Assembly: GCA_029558735.1 (NCBI GenBank)
Contig: JAKQDP010000063.1
Location: forward strand, 1-56,340
Source of the DNA: a bacterium
Lineage (GTDB): Bacteria > Patescibacteriota > Patescibacteriia > 2-01-FULL-39-33
Reading direction: 5' to 3'
DNA length: 56,340 bases
Both the position numbers and the translations under genes were made by a program. Every line of letters starts with the position of its first letter. Position 1 is the stretch's first letter. Below, piece after piece: positions 1 to 10,116 of this stretch. The notes under the pieces are model-generated. The model did not search any database and was not told where the DNA came from. It was given only the letters and a program-made list of their open reading frames with translations.

Positions 1-2
1 TA

Positions 3-137
3 AGAGAATATGTCCATTGGTACAATCATGAGAGATACCATTTAGGCAAGAATATGAACGGATTAACCCCTATGCAGAAACTAAATCAATATATGTCATC
101 GGTCGAGCCAAAAGTGTCACCCTTGACTGTTAACTAA
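3..137 (+). mobile_element. C-terminal end of an integrase-core (IS3/IS481-like) transposase, truncated by the window edge
   Basis: Frame +3 reads REYVHWYNHERYHLGKNMNGLTPMQKLNQYMSSVEPKVSPLTVN*, a typical rve-transposase C-terminal WYNxxRxHxxLxxxTPxxK pattern. Confidence 0.7.
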
Positions 138-192
138 ACAGTCTTAAAAAATCAACTTAAGACGTTAACTAAATTAATTGAGACGCTTATTT

Positions 193-543
193 CTAACCTA
201 AAGCCAGCTGAGCCAAATTTTCATCATCAGCCAAAAGTTGATAAATGCTTAAAACATCATCTTCATTGACCGCTGACAAGTCGGCAAACTTCATAACTTC
301 ATAGCTATCTAAGTCGGTAATCAAACCAATGGAAGTAATACCCAGATGATTGGTCATCACCAGGGCCAACACGGCCGACTGACAGCGTTTGCACTTGACA
401 TAAATCAAGTGGGCGCCATCATTCTCGTCCAAAACTTTGGCTTCAACCGGATTATACTGATAATGGCAAACCGGGCAACGGGAAATTATTTTTAAGCCCT
501 CACCGGGAAATTGACCGGCGCCGGACGGAAATATATCATTCAT
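193..543 (-). CDS. Hypothetical zinc-ribbon-like protein (CPVC...CKRC)
   Basis: ORF of 116 aa with paired CxxC motifs. Confidence 0.6.
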   Translation of the reverse strand: MNDIFPSGAGQFPGEGLKIISRCPVCHYQYNPVEAKVLDENDGAHLIYVKCKRCQSAVLALVMTNHLGITSIGLITDLDSYEVMKFADLSAVNEDDVLSIYQLLADDENLAQLALG

Positions 544-628
544 TGATTAAAAATTTAATAATGTAATAGATAATTTAATTATATCGGCTAAAAAACTTAT
601 GTCAATATCGGCCATTGCCACCAACTAC

Positions 629-1747
629 TCAACTACGCTGGGCAATCAAACCAAACTTATTAATATTCAAGATGACCCCCAATAAAATCATGGTTGTCAC
701 CAAAAAACTGCCGCCGTAAGACACTAGGGGCAAAGAAATGCCCGTGACCGGCAATAAACCAACCCCCATGCCGATATTGATAAAAACATGGACAAATAAA
801 ACAATCATCACCAACAAAGAAAAAAACATACCAAAATCATCAGGAGCATTAACAGCGATTTTGTACAGCCGCCAAAAAAGCAGACCAAAAAAAACCAACA
901 CAAATAATACTCCAATAAAACCAAGCTCCTCGGCAATCACGGCAAAGATAAAATCCGTCTGACTCTCGGGAATGAATTTGAGCTGGCTTTGACTGCCAAA
1001 CCCCAAGCCCCGCCCTAACATCCGGCCGGCGCCCACGGCGATGATTGATTGACGGACATTATAACCGCGGCCAAGCGGATCAAGCGACGGATTGATAAAA
1101 GTTTTAATCCGATCTTTTTGGTAATCCTGAAAAACAAACAACCAAGCCACAGTAAACATAACCGCAATTGAAAAAATAATCAGTAATACGTGGCGCTTCT
1201 TCTTGGCCACCAACAAAAAAGAAATAAACCAAGTAAAAAATAAAACCATGGCGGAACCGAAATCAGGCTGAAGCATTACTAGAGCCAAGGGCACGAGCAT
1301 CACTAAGGCAACAAAACTCAACTGCCAAAAATTGCCGACTGAACGCGAATATCGGCTGTAAACTCCGGCCAAAACAGTAATTAAAAATATCTTCATGAGT
1401 TCCACCGGCTGAAAACTGAACCAGCCCAAGTCAAACCAACCGCGAGAGCCGCGAATAGTGGAACCTAATGGCGTCAACACCAAAATCAATAAAACCAAAC
1501 CCAGAATATAGCCCGGCCAAGAAATTTTCTGCCAATAGTGATAATTTAGATTGGCGAATATAAACATTCCTGCCAAGCCAACCATCAACCAGACTAATTG
1601 TTTTTTAAAATTAAGAAACTCCCCCAGGCCTTGGCCCAGGGCAACACTGTAAATGGCGGCTAGACCAAAACAAACAAGAAAAAAGACAGCAGCAATCAGC
1701 GTCCAATCCATTCGCTTGAAGATATTGAAATAATGATCAAATTTCAT
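629..1747 (-). CDS. rodA: Rod shape-determining protein RodA (SEDS family)
   Basis: 372 aa polytopic protein with PDFGSAMV, GRGLGFGSQSQLKFIPESQTDFIFAVIAEELGF and LPVTGISLPLVSYGGS motifs. Confidence 0.93.
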   Translation of the reverse strand: MKFDHYFNIFKRMDWTLIAAVFFLVCFGLAAIYSVALGQGLGEFLNFKKQLVWLMVGLAGMFIFANLNYHYWQKISWPGYILGLVLLILVLTPLGSTIRGSRGWFDLGWFSFQPVELMKIFLITVLAGVYSRYSRSVGNFWQLSFVALVMLVPLALVMLQPDFGSAMVLFFTWFISFLLVAKKKRHVLLIIFSIAVMFTVAWLFVFQDYQKDRIKTFINPSLDPLGRGYNVRQSIIAVGAGRMLGRGLGFGSQSQLKFIPESQTDFIFAVIAEELGFIGVLFVLVFFGLLFWRLYKIAVNAPDDFGMFFSLLVMIVLFVHVFINIGMGVGLLPVTGISLPLVSYGGSFLVTTMILLGVILNINKFGLIAQRS

Positions 1748-1753
1748 AATAAT

Positions 1754-3022
1754 TTATTGTTCGTATCTTAAAGCATTAATCGGATCCATCGTGGCGGCGC
1801 GCCGAGCGGGCCAGTAGCCAAAAATCAGGCCAACACTGGCACAAAAGAAAAAGGCGATAATTACCGATTCCGGCGGCAGAATAAAACGCCATGTCGCAAA
1901 GCCAAGCTGACCGGCCACTAAACTGATTAAGAAAGAAAGGCTGACACCAATAACAATACCAATCAAACCACCAAACACCGTTACCACAATCGCCTCCCAG
2001 AGAAACTGCCACAGAATTTGGCCTTTTCTGGCGCCAATAGCCTGCCGCAAGCCGATTTCAAAGGTACGCTCAGTCACCGAAACATACATAATATTCATAA
2101 TGCCGACCCCGCCCACCAACAAAGAAATACCGACAATTGCCACCAACAACAAAGTAATACCGTTAAAAACCGTATCAATCATCTCCATGGCTTCTTTGGC
2201 GGTTGTCACTGCAAAATCATCTTCCAATTCATTGGCCGTATCGTGCCGTTCCCGAAGCAAAGACACAATCTCCGCCGCCGTTTCCTCCTGGTTGGCAGTA
2301 TTGTGCACTCGGGCATTAATGAACATTAAATGATCTATGCCCAATATTAATTTTTGGGCCGTCTGCAACGGCAAATAAATCATGCTGTCAAAGTCAAAAC
2401 CAAAAGTGGCTCCTCGCTCTTTAGCAATGCCGACTACCTTGAGTCTAAGCCGGCCCAATCTGACACTTTGGCCGATTGGGTCTTGATTGCCAAACAAATC
2501 ACTGGCCACCTGGCTGCCCAAAATAACTACCTTGGCTAAATTATCATCTTCTTCATCGGTATAAAGCCGTCCCCGGCTAATTTCCACTCCCATCATCACT
2601 GGCGCCAACTGTGTTCCAGCTAAATAATTAACCACCTGATTTCGATCAAGATAAGAAATAACTCCCTGACCCATTATGCCGGCGCCATATTCTTTGACAG
2701 TTGACAGCTGATTTATTTTCTCGGCATCAGCCAAAGTGAGGCTGGTAATTTCTATACCACTAGCCAAGGTAGTGACGCTGGAAACTGAATTTCTGCCGGT
2801 CGACGGTACTTTTATTTCAATTTGAACAAAATCAGTGCCAAAAGCTTCAAACTCTCCCAGTATTAATCCCTTGATGCTCTCGCCGGCCGACATCACCACA
2901 ATCACAGCGGCAATACCAATAACAATGCCCAATACCGTCAGACTGGCCCTGACTCTATAGACTTGGAGCGATTGCCAGGCCAAGCGAAATGGCAAAATAA
3001 GTTGTTCTAAGGCAGGGCGCAT
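1754..3022 (-). CDS. ABC transporter permease, MacB/FtsX type
   Basis: 422 aa; RASLTVLGIVIGIAAVIVVMSAGES N-terminus and GGVGIMNIMYVSVTERTFEIGLRQAIGA C-terminal FtsX region. Confidence 0.92.
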   Translation of the reverse strand: MRPALEQLILPFRLAWQSLQVYRVRASLTVLGIVIGIAAVIVVMSAGESIKGLILGEFEAFGTDFVQIEIKVPSTGRNSVSSVTTLASGIEITSLTLADAEKINQLSTVKEYGAGIMGQGVISYLDRNQVVNYLAGTQLAPVMMGVEISRGRLYTDEEDDNLAKVVILGSQVASDLFGNQDPIGQSVRLGRLRLKVVGIAKERGATFGFDFDSMIYLPLQTAQKLILGIDHLMFINARVHNTANQEETAAEIVSLLRERHDTANELEDDFAVTTAKEAMEMIDTVFNGITLLLVAIVGISLLVGGVGIMNIMYVSVTERTFEIGLRQAIGARKGQILWQFLWEAIVVTVFGGLIGIVIGVSLSFLISLVAGQLGFATWRFILPPESVIIAFFFCASVGLIFGYWPARRAATMDPINALRYEQ

Positions 3023-3124
3023 AGTAAAAAATTTCTAAGCTATATTATTAATAAAACTCATTCCCGCGGTGGGGATTTAAAATCATAAATTTAAAATCTC
3101 AACCACTAAACTTTTAAAACTTTT

Positions 3125-4360
3125 CTATTCGTATCTTAGAGCCGATATCGGATCAAGTCTGGCCGCCTTTCTGGCTGGATATAAGCCAAAAATTAAGCCG
3201 ACAATTACCGCCACACCCAGTCCCAATAAAATCGAGCTGGGGGTTATCACCAAATCCCACCTAAAACCCAGATAGCGGGCAATCAAAGCAACAACCGCCG
3301 ATATTAACCAGCCCAAAACTATACCGATAATCCCGCCCATAATGGTAATGGCCACTGTTTCAGAAATGAATTGCCACATAATATGACTATAGCAAGCGCC
3401 AACCGCTTTTCGCAGGCCCACCTCTCTGATTCTTTCGTTGACCGCCGCCAACATAATGTTCATCACGCCAATCCCGCCGACCAGCAAAGAAATACTGGCA
3501 ATGGCCACCAAAAAAAATTTAAGAGCATCAGTGACTGATAACAAAATATCCAACGCTTCCTTGGTGTTGCGAACAGAAAAATCATCCTCACTGGGATTGT
3601 CAATATTGTGGCGATCGCGCAATAACATAGTTATTTCCTCGACCGCCTGGTCTAAATTATCAGCCTGATTGACTTTCACTCGGATAGAATTGACATGATT
3701 GATGCCTAAAATAATGTTCTGAGCGGCCGAGACCGGAACAAGTACCTGATTATCCTGATTCTGGAAGCCCGTAGCGCCTCGTTGTTTCATTACTCCCACC
3801 ACCTCAAAAATTTCTTTCTTGATTTTTATTCTCCGGCCAATCGGGTCTTGGCCATTGAATAAATCTTGCCAAATCTGATAACCCAAGACTACCACTCGAG
3901 CATTGGCCATCTCTTCTTCTTCGGTAAAAAATCGACCCAAGACAACTTCAGTATCTTCAACATTGATATAGTCAGCCATCACGCCGTAAAAATTAACACT
4001 TAAACTGTTGCTTAAATAGCTGACAGTACCCACGCCCGAATTATAACTGGACACTGCTGTCACGTTATTAACCTGGCGTTTAATTGCTAAAGCATCTTCG
4101 TATTTAAGGCTGGTTAAGGCGATCCCAAAAATCGAGGCGGGCGGACCCTCTTCGTCTGAAGTACCCGGCAACACTCCAATTAAATTCGTACCCATGGCGT
4201 TGAGCTGATTGACAATCAAGCTTTGAGCGCCAGCGCCGACCGACATAATTACAATCACCGAGGCAATGCCAATAATAATCCCAAGACTGGTTAAAAAACT
4301 ACGAGCTTTATTGGCTCGCAATACTAAAAGGGAAAGTTTGATATTATCAAAAATTTTCAT
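3125..4360 (-). CDS. ABC transporter permease, MacB/FtsX type (second copy)
   Basis: Conserved RSFLTSLGIIIGIASVIVIMSVGAGAQ; start corrected to MKIFDNIK (track ORF begins at 4399). Confidence 0.92.
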   Translation of the reverse strand: MKIFDNIKLSLLVLRANKARSFLTSLGIIIGIASVIVIMSVGAGAQSLIVNQLNAMGTNLIGVLPGTSDEEGPPASIFGIALTSLKYEDALAIKRQVNNVTAVSSYNSGVGTVSYLSNSLSVNFYGVMADYINVEDTEVVLGRFFTEEEEMANARVVVLGYQIWQDLFNGQDPIGRRIKIKKEIFEVVGVMKQRGATGFQNQDNQVLVPVSAAQNIILGINHVNSIRVKVNQADNLDQAVEEITMLLRDRHNIDNPSEDDFSVRNTKEALDILLSVTDALKFFLVAIASISLLVGGIGVMNIMLAAVNERIREVGLRKAVGACYSHIMWQFISETVAITIMGGIIGIVLGWLISAVVALIARYLGFRWDLVITPSSILLGLGVAVIVGLIFGLYPARKAARLDPISALRYE

Positions 4361-4420
4361 AATAGCGATTGGCCACTGACTTAAAATGAAAATATCCAAT
4401 AGCCTTGCGGACCAATATCC

Positions 4421-5143
4421 CTACTTCATCAATTCGCCGTCTTTGGCTCGACGGCGATGATCAACTCTAACATCCTCAATTACCAAACCGTCCCGCAATT
4501 TAATAATCCGTTCCGCGTGGCGAGCGGTGTCACTTTCATGGGTAACCAAAATAATCGTGTGTCCCTGATCATTCAAATCTTCCAAAATATTCATCACCGC
4601 ATTGCCGGATCGGCTATCCAAATTACCCGTTGGCTCATCAGCAAAAATAATGCTCGGCTCAGTAACCAGAGCCCGGGCAATTGCCACCCGCTGTTTCTCA
4701 CCGCCGGATAACTGATTGGAAAAATTATTAATCCGATGAAGCAAGCCGACGGCCTTAATCGCCGCCTTAACCAACTGATCGTGATTTTTTTGCTTGCTAT
4801 AAAGCAAGGGCAATTTGACATTATTATAAACAGAAGTGCGCGGCAATAAGTTAAAAGCCTGAAATACAAAGCCGACTTCTTCATTTCTAATCTTGGCTAA
4901 TTCATCATCAGCCAAATTGCTGACATCGCGGCCCTTAAAAAAATATTTGCCCTCGGTCAAAGTATCTAAAAAACCAAGAATATGCATCAAAGTTGATTTA
5001 CCCGAACCAGACGGACCCATAATCGCCACAAATTCACCTTGATTGATTTTAAAATCAAGACCGTATAACACTTTGGTCACCATCTCATCATTGACATATT
5101 CTTTTTTAAGCCCCTGGACTTCTATTAAAGTTTTACTTGCCAT
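4421..5143 (-). CDS. ABC transporter ATP-binding protein, MacB/LolD type
   Basis: Walker [10 protein letters not shown], signature [15 protein letters not shown], Walker [13 protein letters not shown]. Confidence 0.95.
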   Translation of the reverse strand: MASKTLIEVQGLKKEYVNDEMVTKVLYGLDFKINQGEFVAIMGPSGSGKSTLMHILGFLDTLTEGKYFFKGRDVSNLADDELAKIRNEEVGFVFQAFNLLPRTSVYNNVKLPLLYSKQKNHDQLVKAAIKAVGLLHRINNFSNQLSGGEKQRVAIARALVTEPSIIFADEPTGNLDSRSGNAVMNILEDLNDQGHTIILVTHESDTARHAERIIKLRDGLVIEDVRVDHRRRAKDGELMK

Positions 5144-5180
5144 AAAATTAACAATTTATAAATTAACCACTACCCAAACA

Positions 5181-6839
5181 TTAATTGGCCGCTCCGTTTT
5201 TCTTAAAAGTCACCACCTTGTCACCAACCGTCAAACCAGAAATAATCTCCACCAAGCCATCATCGCCGCGCAAACCGATTTCCACGGTTTTTTCCACCAC
5301 TTGATTACCAGCAACTAAGACTTCGACATATTTTTCCGGCACTTCACCCAGAATGGCCTCACGCAATTTAACCGCCCGCTGAGGAATGTATAAAACATCG
5401 TTTTTATTAGCCGTGGTAACCGTCACATCGGCAGTCATCCCCGGTTTGATTTGTTCATTGCGACTATCAGAATCAAAACTAACCGTGGTCCGATAATAAA
5501 TCACGTCTTGGATAATCGTCTGGGCCGGATCGACAAAAGAAACCGTGCCGGTAAAAATTTGGTCATTACCAAAAGCATCCAATTCAATAATCGTTTTATC
5601 GCCAATTTTTATTTTAGTAATGTCTGATTCGGCAATATCCACCTTAATTTGATATTGCTCGGTGCTCAACATTTTGACCACCGCGGCCGACAAGTTCGTT
5701 TGTTCGCCAATACTATAATTGACCTGAGTAACCGTCCCGTCAATTGGCGCAATAATTGAATAATCGGCCAAATTGGCCAAGGCCTGATTAAGCTGGGCCT
5801 GGGCTTGGGCGACCCGAGCTTGAGCGGCGCTAAGTTCAAAATCGCGCGGCCCCGCCTGTTTTAAATCCAATTGCGCCCGATAAATATTCAAGTTTTTTTC
5901 CGCGGCTTCAATCTGTGAATCATAACTATTACTACTGTTGGTCAAATTAGCTCGAGCGGTTTGGAGGGCGGTTAATGACGCATTATTAGTTGACTGCTGG
6001 CCACTAATATCAAGTTTGATACTATCTTTAGCGGTTTGAGAATAATTAGCATTGATAACAATAGTTTCTGCCAACCGAAAACAATTATTCAATAAGCCGG
6101 TTAAATCAGACAATAAGGTCCTTAATTTATCGGCGGCGACAATAATATCTTCACTATCCTTAGCGCTATTGGCCTGATCGATCAAATTTTTAACCGCCTG
6201 CCAATCATTGGCTAATTTATAATAATTACTTTCCACCTGACTCAATAAATTATTATCCTGAACTATTAAATTGGCTGTCTTATCATCATTGATAAAATAA
6301 TTAAAAATGTTGTCCAAAGCCACTTGAGAAGTAAAGGCGCCATTGTTAACCGCATCCAAAATTTTTTCTTTCAGTATTTTAATTTGAATTTCGCGTTCGG
6401 CTTTTAAACTGGCCAAATCATTCTCTCCTTTGGCTACTTGTTCTTGACTGACTCGGATGTCTTCGACACTAGACCCTGCTTTAACTCTGGCCAAATCGGC
6501 TTGGGCAGCGTATAAATTAGCCCGATATTGCTCCGTCTGAGCAGCTAGGCCGGCCGAATCAATTCGCGCCAATACTTTTCCGGCAGTCACTTTTTCACCT
6601 TCTTTTGCCCCTAAAAAAACCAACTTGCCGGCAGTTTTAAAATTTAAACTAATATCCTGAGCCGATTCGACCGAACCGGTAGCGGTAACTGTTTGCGTCA
6701 ATTGGCCGACCCTCGCCTCTTCAGTGGTATAAGTAATCTCCTGACCACCGTTAAAAGCCACTTTAATTACAATAATAACAATAACCATTAGAACAATTAA
6801 AACCAGCCAAAGCCATTTTCGTTTTAAAATTTTTTTCAT
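5181..6839 (-). CDS. HlyD/MacA-like periplasmic adaptor (membrane fusion) protein
   Basis: N-terminal TM segment, biotinyl-lipoyl-like half motifs, IIAPIDGTVTQVNYSIGEQ; long coiled-coil insertion. Confidence 0.9.
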   Translation of the reverse strand: MKKILKRKWLWLVLIVLMVIVIIVIKVAFNGGQEITYTTEEARVGQLTQTVTATGSVESAQDISLNFKTAGKLVFLGAKEGEKVTAGKVLARIDSAGLAAQTEQYRANLYAAQADLARVKAGSSVEDIRVSQEQVAKGENDLASLKAEREIQIKILKEKILDAVNNGAFTSQVALDNIFNYFINDDKTANLIVQDNNLLSQVESNYYKLANDWQAVKNLIDQANSAKDSEDIIVAADKLRTLLSDLTGLLNNCFRLAETIVINANYSQTAKDSIKLDISGQQSTNNASLTALQTARANLTNSSNSYDSQIEAAEKNLNIYRAQLDLKQAGPRDFELSAAQARVAQAQAQLNQALANLADYSIIAPIDGTVTQVNYSIGEQTNLSAAVVKMLSTEQYQIKVDIAESDITKIKIGDKTIIELDAFGNDQIFTGTVSFVDPAQTIIQDVIYYRTTVSFDSDSRNEQIKPGMTADVTVTTANKNDVLYIPQRAVKLREAILGEVPEKYVEVLVAGNQVVEKTVEIGLRGDDGLVEIISGLTVGDKVVTFKKNGAAN

Positions 6840-6997
6840 AAAAAATAAATTATTTTACCAATCAATTATAACATAATCCGTCTTGATTTACCAGTCTTGC
6901 GAAATAATGCCAAATCTCTTTTTTTGTGTTAAAATACAACCATTAACCAACCCAGTCAATCGGGTTAACTTGGCGCCTGATTTGACCAAATCCGATT

Positions 6998-8179
6998 ATG
7001 TCGGCTAATAAAAAAAGGGTCTTAAACCAACTGCTGATTGCCGCCGGATTGGCGGTGATAATCATGTTGCTATTGCCGCTTAACTGGCTGGATTTTAAGC
7101 GTGGTCTTAACCAGAATCAATCATTAAGACCGGAGCTAACAAGGCCAGGGCCGACGCCCTGGCCGGAGCCGTTAGCCACCCCGGAAAAAGTCAAGGGCAT
7201 TTATTTGACTGGCAATACCTTTGCCAGTGCCAGCCGACGAGACTACCTGATTAAATTGGTAGAAAGAACCGAATTAAATGCGGTCGTCATTGACGTTAAA
7301 GACCATCGCGGCCGCTTGGCCTATGACCCTAATTCGCCCTTTTTGGCGACCATACCGACTTCCAGTATTGCCATGGCCAATAATGATTATAAAGAAATTC
7401 TGGAAACCCTCCAAGCCAAAAACATCTACACCATCGCCCGGATCACCAATTTTCAGGATCCGGCGGCCGTGGCGAGCTTTCCGGAATTGGCGCTAAAAAA
7501 TCAAACTGGCTCGGTCTGGCAAGATTTTAAGGGAATGGTCTGGTTGGATATGACCAATCCAGCCAGCTGGCAAATACCGATTGAGCAAGCCAAAGATGCG
7601 GCGCTGATCGGTTTTGACGAGGTGCAATTTGATTATATCCGCTTCCCTACCGACGGCAACATCAAACAAATCGCCTATGCCAACCCGCCAGTGGGAAAAA
7701 AATATCATACTTTGGCCGAGTTTTACCGTTATTTAGACGAACAACTGGCCGACTTACCAATTCCTCTTTCCGTCGATTTATTCGGCTTGACTTACCATCA
7801 TCGCGCTGACAGTGAATATGATCTTAATATTGGCCAACGGCTGATTGATGCTGCTTTATATTTTGATTATATCTCGCCAATGGTTTATCCGTCGCATTAT
7901 CCGACTGGTTATCTCGGCTTTGCCAATCCGGCCGCTCATCCTTATGAAATAGTCAATAAAGCAATGGGCGACGGCAATCTGATTATGGCTCAGGCGACTT
8001 CTTCTCGAGCGCTCTCCCGCCCCTGGCTGCAAGATTTTGATTTGGGCGCCAATTATGACGCCAATATGGTCCGCGCTCAAATTAAAGCCGCTGACGCCAA
8101 CAACACTGCCGGCTGGCTCATTTGGAATGCGTCCAATCGCTATACCGAAGACGCATTTCTAATTGAAACTGAACAATAA
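6998..8179 (+). CDS. Putative glycoside hydrolase (DUF4015-like)
   Basis: 393 aa; KGIYLTGNTFAS, AVVIDVKDHRGRLAYDP, GFDEVQFDYIRFPTDG, YFDYISPMVYPSHYP. Confidence 0.85.
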   Translation: MSANKKRVLNQLLIAAGLAVIIMLLLPLNWLDFKRGLNQNQSLRPELTRPGPTPWPEPLATPEKVKGIYLTGNTFASASRRDYLIKLVERTELNAVVIDVKDHRGRLAYDPNSPFLATIPTSSIAMANNDYKEILETLQAKNIYTIARITNFQDPAAVASFPELALKNQTGSVWQDFKGMVWLDMTNPASWQIPIEQAKDAALIGFDEVQFDYIRFPTDGNIKQIAYANPPVGKKYHTLAEFYRYLDEQLADLPIPLSVDLFGLTYHHRADSEYDLNIGQRLIDAALYFDYISPMVYPSHYPTGYLGFANPAAHPYEIVNKAMGDGNLIMAQATSSRALSRPWLQDFDLGANYDANMVRAQIKAADANNTAGWLIWNASNRYTEDAFLIETEQ

Positions 8180-8185
8180 ACATCA

Positions 8186-8214
8186 TTGACAAAAAATAAA
8201 CTATGTTCTATACT
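8186..8214 (+). promoter_or_regulatory. Sigma70-type promoter TTGACA-17-TATACT
   Basis: TTGACA 8186-8191, TATACT 8209-8214; followed by AAAGGAGG Shine-Dalgarno before ATG 8259. Confidence 0.8.
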
Positions 8215-8258
8215 TGATAAAGTATTTTTAAATAAAGCCCTTTACAAAGGAGGACAAA

Positions 8259-9113
8259 ATGCTGGTCAAGGTAGTGGTCCACTGTCAAGCAAATACTCGA
8301 CATATCACCGGCGAAAAAGGGGTAAAATGGAATCTGGAACGCCAATTGGGAGGCTGTCTCGCCTATTCTCCTTTCACCGGCTATCTCGCCGGCGATAAAC
8401 TCCAAGCTTTCTTGAAAGAATGCCAAGAAGCCGATGTGGTAATCACCGACGCCTGGACCCACCCCGAAAAAAAACCCATCAATGCAACCAAAGCGGAAAA
8501 AGAAATGCTTCAAATCGTCGAGAAAATAAAGACCATCAATCCGGCGGCGGTGATTTTCACCCAACTAATGGCCGGCAAACAAAAAGTTGTAGCCCATCAA
8601 ATCGCCAAGCCGCATGAAAATTATCAGGATGAAAGCATTATCTTTGCCCTGACTAACGCTCAGGCGCTAAAACGGAATTTCGATCACTCGCTAGTTATGG
8701 TGGTGGATAATCAAGCCAAAAATCTCCGGGCGGCGCAAAACCAATTTTCTGACCGCGGACCGATAGTGTTTTCTTCCTATTTGGAAGCGATCGCGATGCT
8801 TGACCGCGGCCCTCAATTGGCAGCGGTGATGACCGACTTAATGATGCCCTATGAGTCAACCAACCGCCGCCATGATGGTCATAAAATTTTCAAACAGGAA
8901 GCGCCCATGGGAGTGTTTGTCGCTATTAAAGCCCTGGCTATGGGCGTGAGAAAAATTTTTATTGTCAGTGACATTGACTATTGCGACCATCCGGCTGAAA
9001 ACGCCGCCGAACTGCTTGCCTCCAGCACCGAACCAATCCGCTGGTTCTGTGGAAAAAATTGCCAACTAATTGACGGCCGGGTCAAGAATTGGCAGACAAT
9101 CCTTAATGCCTAA
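8259..9113 (+). CDS. Hypothetical protein with receiver-like segment
   Basis: 284 aa with strong SD (AAAGGAGGACAAAATG); VMVVDNQAKNLRAAQNQF...AAVMTDLMMP resembles a response-regulator receiver. Confidence 0.7.
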   Translation: MLVKVVVHCQANTRHITGEKGVKWNLERQLGGCLAYSPFTGYLAGDKLQAFLKECQEADVVITDAWTHPEKKPINATKAEKEMLQIVEKIKTINPAAVIFTQLMAGKQKVVAHQIAKPHENYQDESIIFALTNAQALKRNFDHSLVMVVDNQAKNLRAAQNQFSDRGPIVFSSYLEAIAMLDRGPQLAAVMTDLMMPYESTNRRHDGHKIFKQEAPMGVFVAIKALAMGVRKIFIVSDIDYCDHPAENAAELLASSTEPIRWFCGKNCQLIDGRVKNWQTILNA

Positions 9114-9119
9114 ACCTTT

Positions 9120-9159
9120 CCCCCGCAAGCGCAATCTGCTTCGCGGGGATTTTTTTACC
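9120..9159 (+). terminator. Intrinsic terminator
   Basis: CCCCGCAAGC / GCTTCGCGGGG stem followed by T7 tract. Confidence 0.8.
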
Positions 9160-9174
9160 CCCCCCCACATAAGT

Positions 9175-9246
9175 ACCGCCACGGAGAATTGAACTCCGGT
9201 TTTCGCCGTGAGAGGGCGACGTCCTGGGCCACTAGACGATGGCGGC
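9175..9246 (-). tRNA. tRNA-Glu (anticodon CTC)
   Basis: Minus strand GCCGCCATCGTCTAGTGGCCCAGGACGTCGCCCTCTCACGGCGAAAACCGGAGTTCAATTCTCCGTGGCGGTA; cloverleaf arms pair; loop CTCTCAC; CCA not encoded. Confidence 0.95.
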
Positions 9247-9414
9247 AAATAAATTTCTACCTCATTTTATTAAGCACAAATTATTATAGCGTTAAAACAA
9301 GAGAAAATCAAGATTAACTTATTAATTACGCCAACCAGCTGGCGTGCCTACGGCCGATAAACCAGTAAGCTAAAATAATAAAAATTCGGAAATTATAATT
9401 TTGAATTTATTTTT

Positions 9415-9960
9415 TTAATACTGATAGAAATAAATTCGGCCGAGTTCGGTATTATCATCATTAGTAATAATTTTCTTGTCCGGCTGGCGCTTGGGCAATT
9501 TAAAACTATAACTCACTAAACGACTACCGGGCTTCAACTCATTTTGAAATTTAGCCTCCAGTTTAACCATGGTTTCAGGAAAAAGATAGCAAAACACCAC
9601 ATCCGCCTCGCTTAAGTCCGCTTTGAAAAAATCCCGCCGCAAAATTTTCACTGGCGCCCCGCTTTTCCAAACATTAAACCGCGCCCACCAATAAGGCCAA
9701 AACACCAATTCATAGCCTATTCCTTTAGCTTGTTTTTCTTTGGCAGCCTTAATCAAAAAATGAGCCTTGCCGCAACCCAAATCAACTACCGTCTCCCCCG
9801 GTTTAATGTCCATGGCACGAATAATCGCGTCGTAATCTTTTTTGTTGGAAGAAATAAAGGGTATGCCGCCGACTCTGATTAAGCCGATAAAAACAGACAA
9901 CATCACTAAAGCAACAATCAAGGTAACCAACGAAATAAACATTAAAATAAAAATGATCAC
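9415..9960 (-). CDS. Class I SAM-dependent methyltransferase, membrane-anchored
   Basis: N-terminal TM; GETVVDLGCGKAHFLIKAAKE motif I. Confidence 0.75.
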   Translation of the reverse strand: MIIFILMFISLVTLIVALVMLSVFIGLIRVGGIPFISSNKKDYDAIIRAMDIKPGETVVDLGCGKAHFLIKAAKEKQAKGIGYELVFWPYWWARFNVWKSGAPVKILRRDFFKADLSEADVVFCYLFPETMVKLEAKFQNELKPGSRLVSYSFKLPKRQPDKKIITNDDNTELGRIYFYQY

Positions 9961-10116
9961 AATAAATAATTTTAATCGCCCAATAATAAATTAAGAATCT
10001 AAAACTCCAAAGCCGCCCCGCCGGACAAATTCTAGATTTAAAAATTGTTTTGAATTTGCAATTTGATATTTATTTGTTATTCTGGCCGGCCGGTCTGATT
10101 GAATATTTAAAAAATT

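Noticed and set aside
738-962. Many 60-120 aa ORFs antisense to or overlapping confident genes (e.g. 738-962, 2018-2329, 10650-11138, 45150-45857)
   Set aside because: They lie in shadow frames of conserved genes, have no recognisable domains and lack SD/promoter support.
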